This document shows positions 4,360 to 5,912 of a stretch of DNA of 5,912 bases, in pieces. Numbering within the stretch: the first letter of the stretch is position 1; every line of letters starts with the position of its first letter. Position numbers and translations under genes: made by a program. The DNA comes from Planctomycetia bacterium. Lineage in GTDB: Bacteria; Planctomycetota; UBA11346. The stretch lies in assembly GCA_005801395.1 (NCBI GenBank), contig SYDV01000253.1, forward strand, positions 1 through 5,912. Reading direction: 5' to 3'. Under the pieces are notes generated by a model. The model was given only the letters and a program-made list of their open reading frames with translations, was not told where the DNA came from and made no database searches.

Positions 4360-4860
4360 ATGAAAAAACGATCTGACGTTCAGCTCACCCACCTCAATGC
4401 CAGTAATCAGGTGCGCATGGTCGATGTCGGTGATAAAGCCGTCACTGAACGAAGCGCCAGCGCACGAGCGGTGGTTACTTTGCCAATCGCATGCGCGGCG
4501 GTATTGAAAGCTGGAGGCGCGACGCGCAAAGGAAATGTTTTTGAAGTCGCCCGTTTAGCCGGAATTATGGCAGCCAAACGCACCAGTGATTTAATTCCGC
4601 TCTGTCATCAGATTCCACTCAGCGGAGTGCAAATTGAAATTAAACTCACGGGTAAACGTGTCATCATTGCCTCCAATGTGCGCTGTTCTGGTCAAACTGG
4701 CGTGGAAATGGAGGCATTAACCGTCGCATCTATTACGGCGCTGACGATCTATGATATGCTGAAAGCCATCAGTCATGATATCGTTATTAGCGGCATTGAA
4801 TTAATCAGCAAAGACGGCGGACGCAGTGGGAATATTCGTCGCCGTGTTGCTAAATCCTAA
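4360..4860 (+). CDS. moaC: Cyclic pyranopterin monophosphate synthase MoaC
   Basis: MoaC acts after MoaA, rearranging 3',8-cyclo-GTP into cyclic pyranopterin monophosphate. The 166 residues show family blocks in order: THLNASNQVRMVDVGDKAVTE (10-30), KGNVFEVARLAGIMAAKRT (57-75), IPLCHQIPL (79-87), TGVEMEAL (113-120), IYDMLKA (130-136) and SKDGGRSG (150-157). Residues matching the E. coli active site are present: Lys57, His83, Glu116, Glu118, Asp132 and Lys135. Variations are CHQIPL for the usual CHPxPL and Leu134 for the usual Cys. The ATG at 4360 is chosen because AAAGGGA (4349-4355) precedes it. In-frame ATGs at 4240 and 4336 lie within or overlap the hydrolase gene. It begins 16 bases after the hydrolase stop. 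Confidence 0.95.
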   Translation: MKKRSDVQLTHLNASNQVRMVDVGDKAVTERSASARAVVTLPIACAAVLKAGGATRKGNVFEVARLAGIMAAKRTSDLIPLCHQIPLSGVQIEIKLTGKRVIIASNVRCSGQTGVEMEALTVASITALTIYDMLKAISHDIVISGIELISKDGGRSGNIRRRVAKS

Positions 4861-4893
4861 TTTTATTATCCCCCTCTATCGGCGACGCAATTT

Positions 4894-5912
4894 ATGCTGA
4901 CTTATACAGACGCGCTCTCGCATCTCTCTAGACTCACACTCAAACCTCAGAGTGAATTTCTGCCATTAGACGCGGCAGTCGGACGCGTCGTTGCACAGGA
5001 TATTCAACTCCAAACTGATCAGCCGTCATTTGATCGCGCAACCATGGATGGTTATGCGCTCTGTTTAAAAGACGGCACCACGACATTTACGGTGCGCGGA
5101 ACGGTATTTGCCGGAATTTCGTTTACCGGAACGCTCGCTCCCGGAGACGCTGTCCGCATCATGACTGGCGCGCCGGTACCTAAAGGCACGACCGTGGTTC
5201 CGCATGAATTAACTGATCGCGGAGAAACCGTCGTCACGGTCACTGATGTTAAAGCCCTGGCACTTGGCCGTAATATTGCGTGGCAAGGTGAAGATGGTCG
5301 CGCTGGTGCATCCGTTATTCGCGCGGGCACACGTTTATCGCCGTTGGTGTTGTCACTCGCGGCGATGGCTGGAATAATGGAGGTTCATGTGCTTATCGCA
5401 CCACGCCTCGGCATCGTCACTACGGGTGATGAAGTTGGCGGAGCTGGTCCCGCTGGGATTAACGATTCAAACGGCCCATTTTTAAGCGGTTTTGCGCACG
5501 CCCTGGGTTTGACTGCCACTCGCACCCACACGAGTGATTCCGAGCACGCGCTGCGTTCCGCCATACAACAAGCGCATCAACACCACGATATTATCGTCAC
5601 CACCGGCGGCGTGAGCGCGGGAGCAAAAGATTTAGTTCCCGCCATTGCTGCTGAATTAGGTTTCAAAACTATTTTCCATCACGTCGCCATCCAACCCGGC
5701 AAACCAATTCTGCTCATGCAAAAAGGCGACAAGTTTCTGATCGGACTGCCGGGTAATCCCGTCAGCGTGATCGCCACCGCGCATTTATTTTTATTACCCT
5801 TAATTCATCGTTTACTTGGCGCACCAGCACCAACTTGGCTCACTCTGCCGCTCACCGTTGCTGCTGCGAATAAATCTCCACGCCAACAATTCATGCCTGC
5901 TCGTTTAACCGT
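4894..5912 (+). CDS. moeA: Molybdopterin molybdenumtransferase MoeA (partial, 3' end missing)
   Basis: MoeA hydrolyses adenylylated molybdopterin and inserts molybdate to give active Moco. The frame is open for 339 codons to the window edge. Family members are about 400 residues, so roughly 60 C-terminal residues, most of the last beta-barrel domain, lie outside. Motifs are PSFDRATMDGYA (44-55), RIMTGAPVPKGTTVVPHE (88-105), GEDGRAG (132-138), RLGIVTTGDEV (171-181), NDSN (190-193), the molybdopterin-binding TTGGVSAGAKD (236-246), QPGKPI (267-272) and GLPGNPVS (284-291). The final FMPARL begins the C-terminal domain. It starts 33 bases after moaC with no clear ribosome binding site and is most likely in the same transcript. 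The assignment to MoeA rather than the eukaryotic-type fusion is supported by the lack of a MogA domain before it. Confidence 0.94.
   Translation, partial: MLTYTDALSHLSRLTLKPQSEFLPLDAAVGRVVAQDIQLQTDQPSFDRATMDGYALCLKDGTTTFTVRGTVFAGISFTGTLAPGDAVRIMTGAPVPKGTTVVPHELTDRGETVVTVTDVKALALGRNIAWQGEDGRAGASVIRAGTRLSPLVLSLAAMAGIMEVHVLIAPRLGIVTTGDEVGGAGPAGINDSNGPFLSGFAHALGLTATRTHTSDSEHALRSAIQQAHQHHDIIVTTGGVSAGAKDLVPAIAAELGFKTIFHHVAIQPGKPILLMQKGDKFLIGLPGNPVSVIATAHLFLLPLIHRLLGAPAPTWLTLPLTVAAANKSPRQQFMPARLT

Noticed and set aside
5052..5330. Minus-strand frame within moeA
   Set aside because: It is antisense to conserved MoeA motifs and shows no family resemblance.

Overview
The window is bacterial DNA of roughly even base composition. 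Its centre and right side hold a molybdenum cofactor (Moco) biosynthesis gene cluster read left to right: moaA, moaD, moaE, an alpha/beta-hydrolase gene, moaC, and a moeA that runs off the right edge. The organism cannot be fixed from sequence alone. Three features hint at the Planctomycetota/PVC group: a tiny lysine/alanine-rich AT-hook protein, the 9-base CACAGAG-type intergenic repeat, and long structured intergenic stretches. This assignment is a low-confidence inference.

Layout. Positions 1-40 are a perfect hairpin that looks like a bidirectional terminator. Positions 41-386 contain no believable gene, but hold two copies of a small hairpin repeat and a GC-rich, self-complementary stretch that looks like a dispersed non-coding element. 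Positions 387-1013 (minus strand) encode a 208-residue protein with weak resemblance to the DUF1963/YwqG family. Positions 1014-1470 are an AT-rich divergent intergenic region with inverted repeats, a direct repeat, a 10-bp palindrome and a good candidate promoter. That promoter drives a 53-residue AT-hook/histone-H1-like protein (1471-1632). The gene is followed by a palindrome across its stop codon and a UUCG-capped hairpin.

Positions 1633-1982 are a gene-free leader before moaA. The last ~120 bases fold into successive hairpins, one with a GAAA tetraloop, ending at a strong ribosome binding site. This is where a Moco riboswitch would be expected.

How the genes work together. MoaA (radical SAM) and MoaC convert GTP to cyclic pyranopterin monophosphate. 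MoaD (the sulfur carrier) and MoaE form molybdopterin synthase, which adds the dithiolene sulfurs. MoeA inserts molybdate. The adenylyltransferase step (MogA/MoaB), MoaD activation (MoeB) and any nucleotide attachment (MobA) are not encoded here. moaA-moaD-moaE are almost contiguous and probably translationally coupled. A 106-base gap carrying a 9-base tandem repeat then separates moaE from the alpha/beta hydrolase. The hydrolase is the one non-canonical member of the cluster and its role is unknown.
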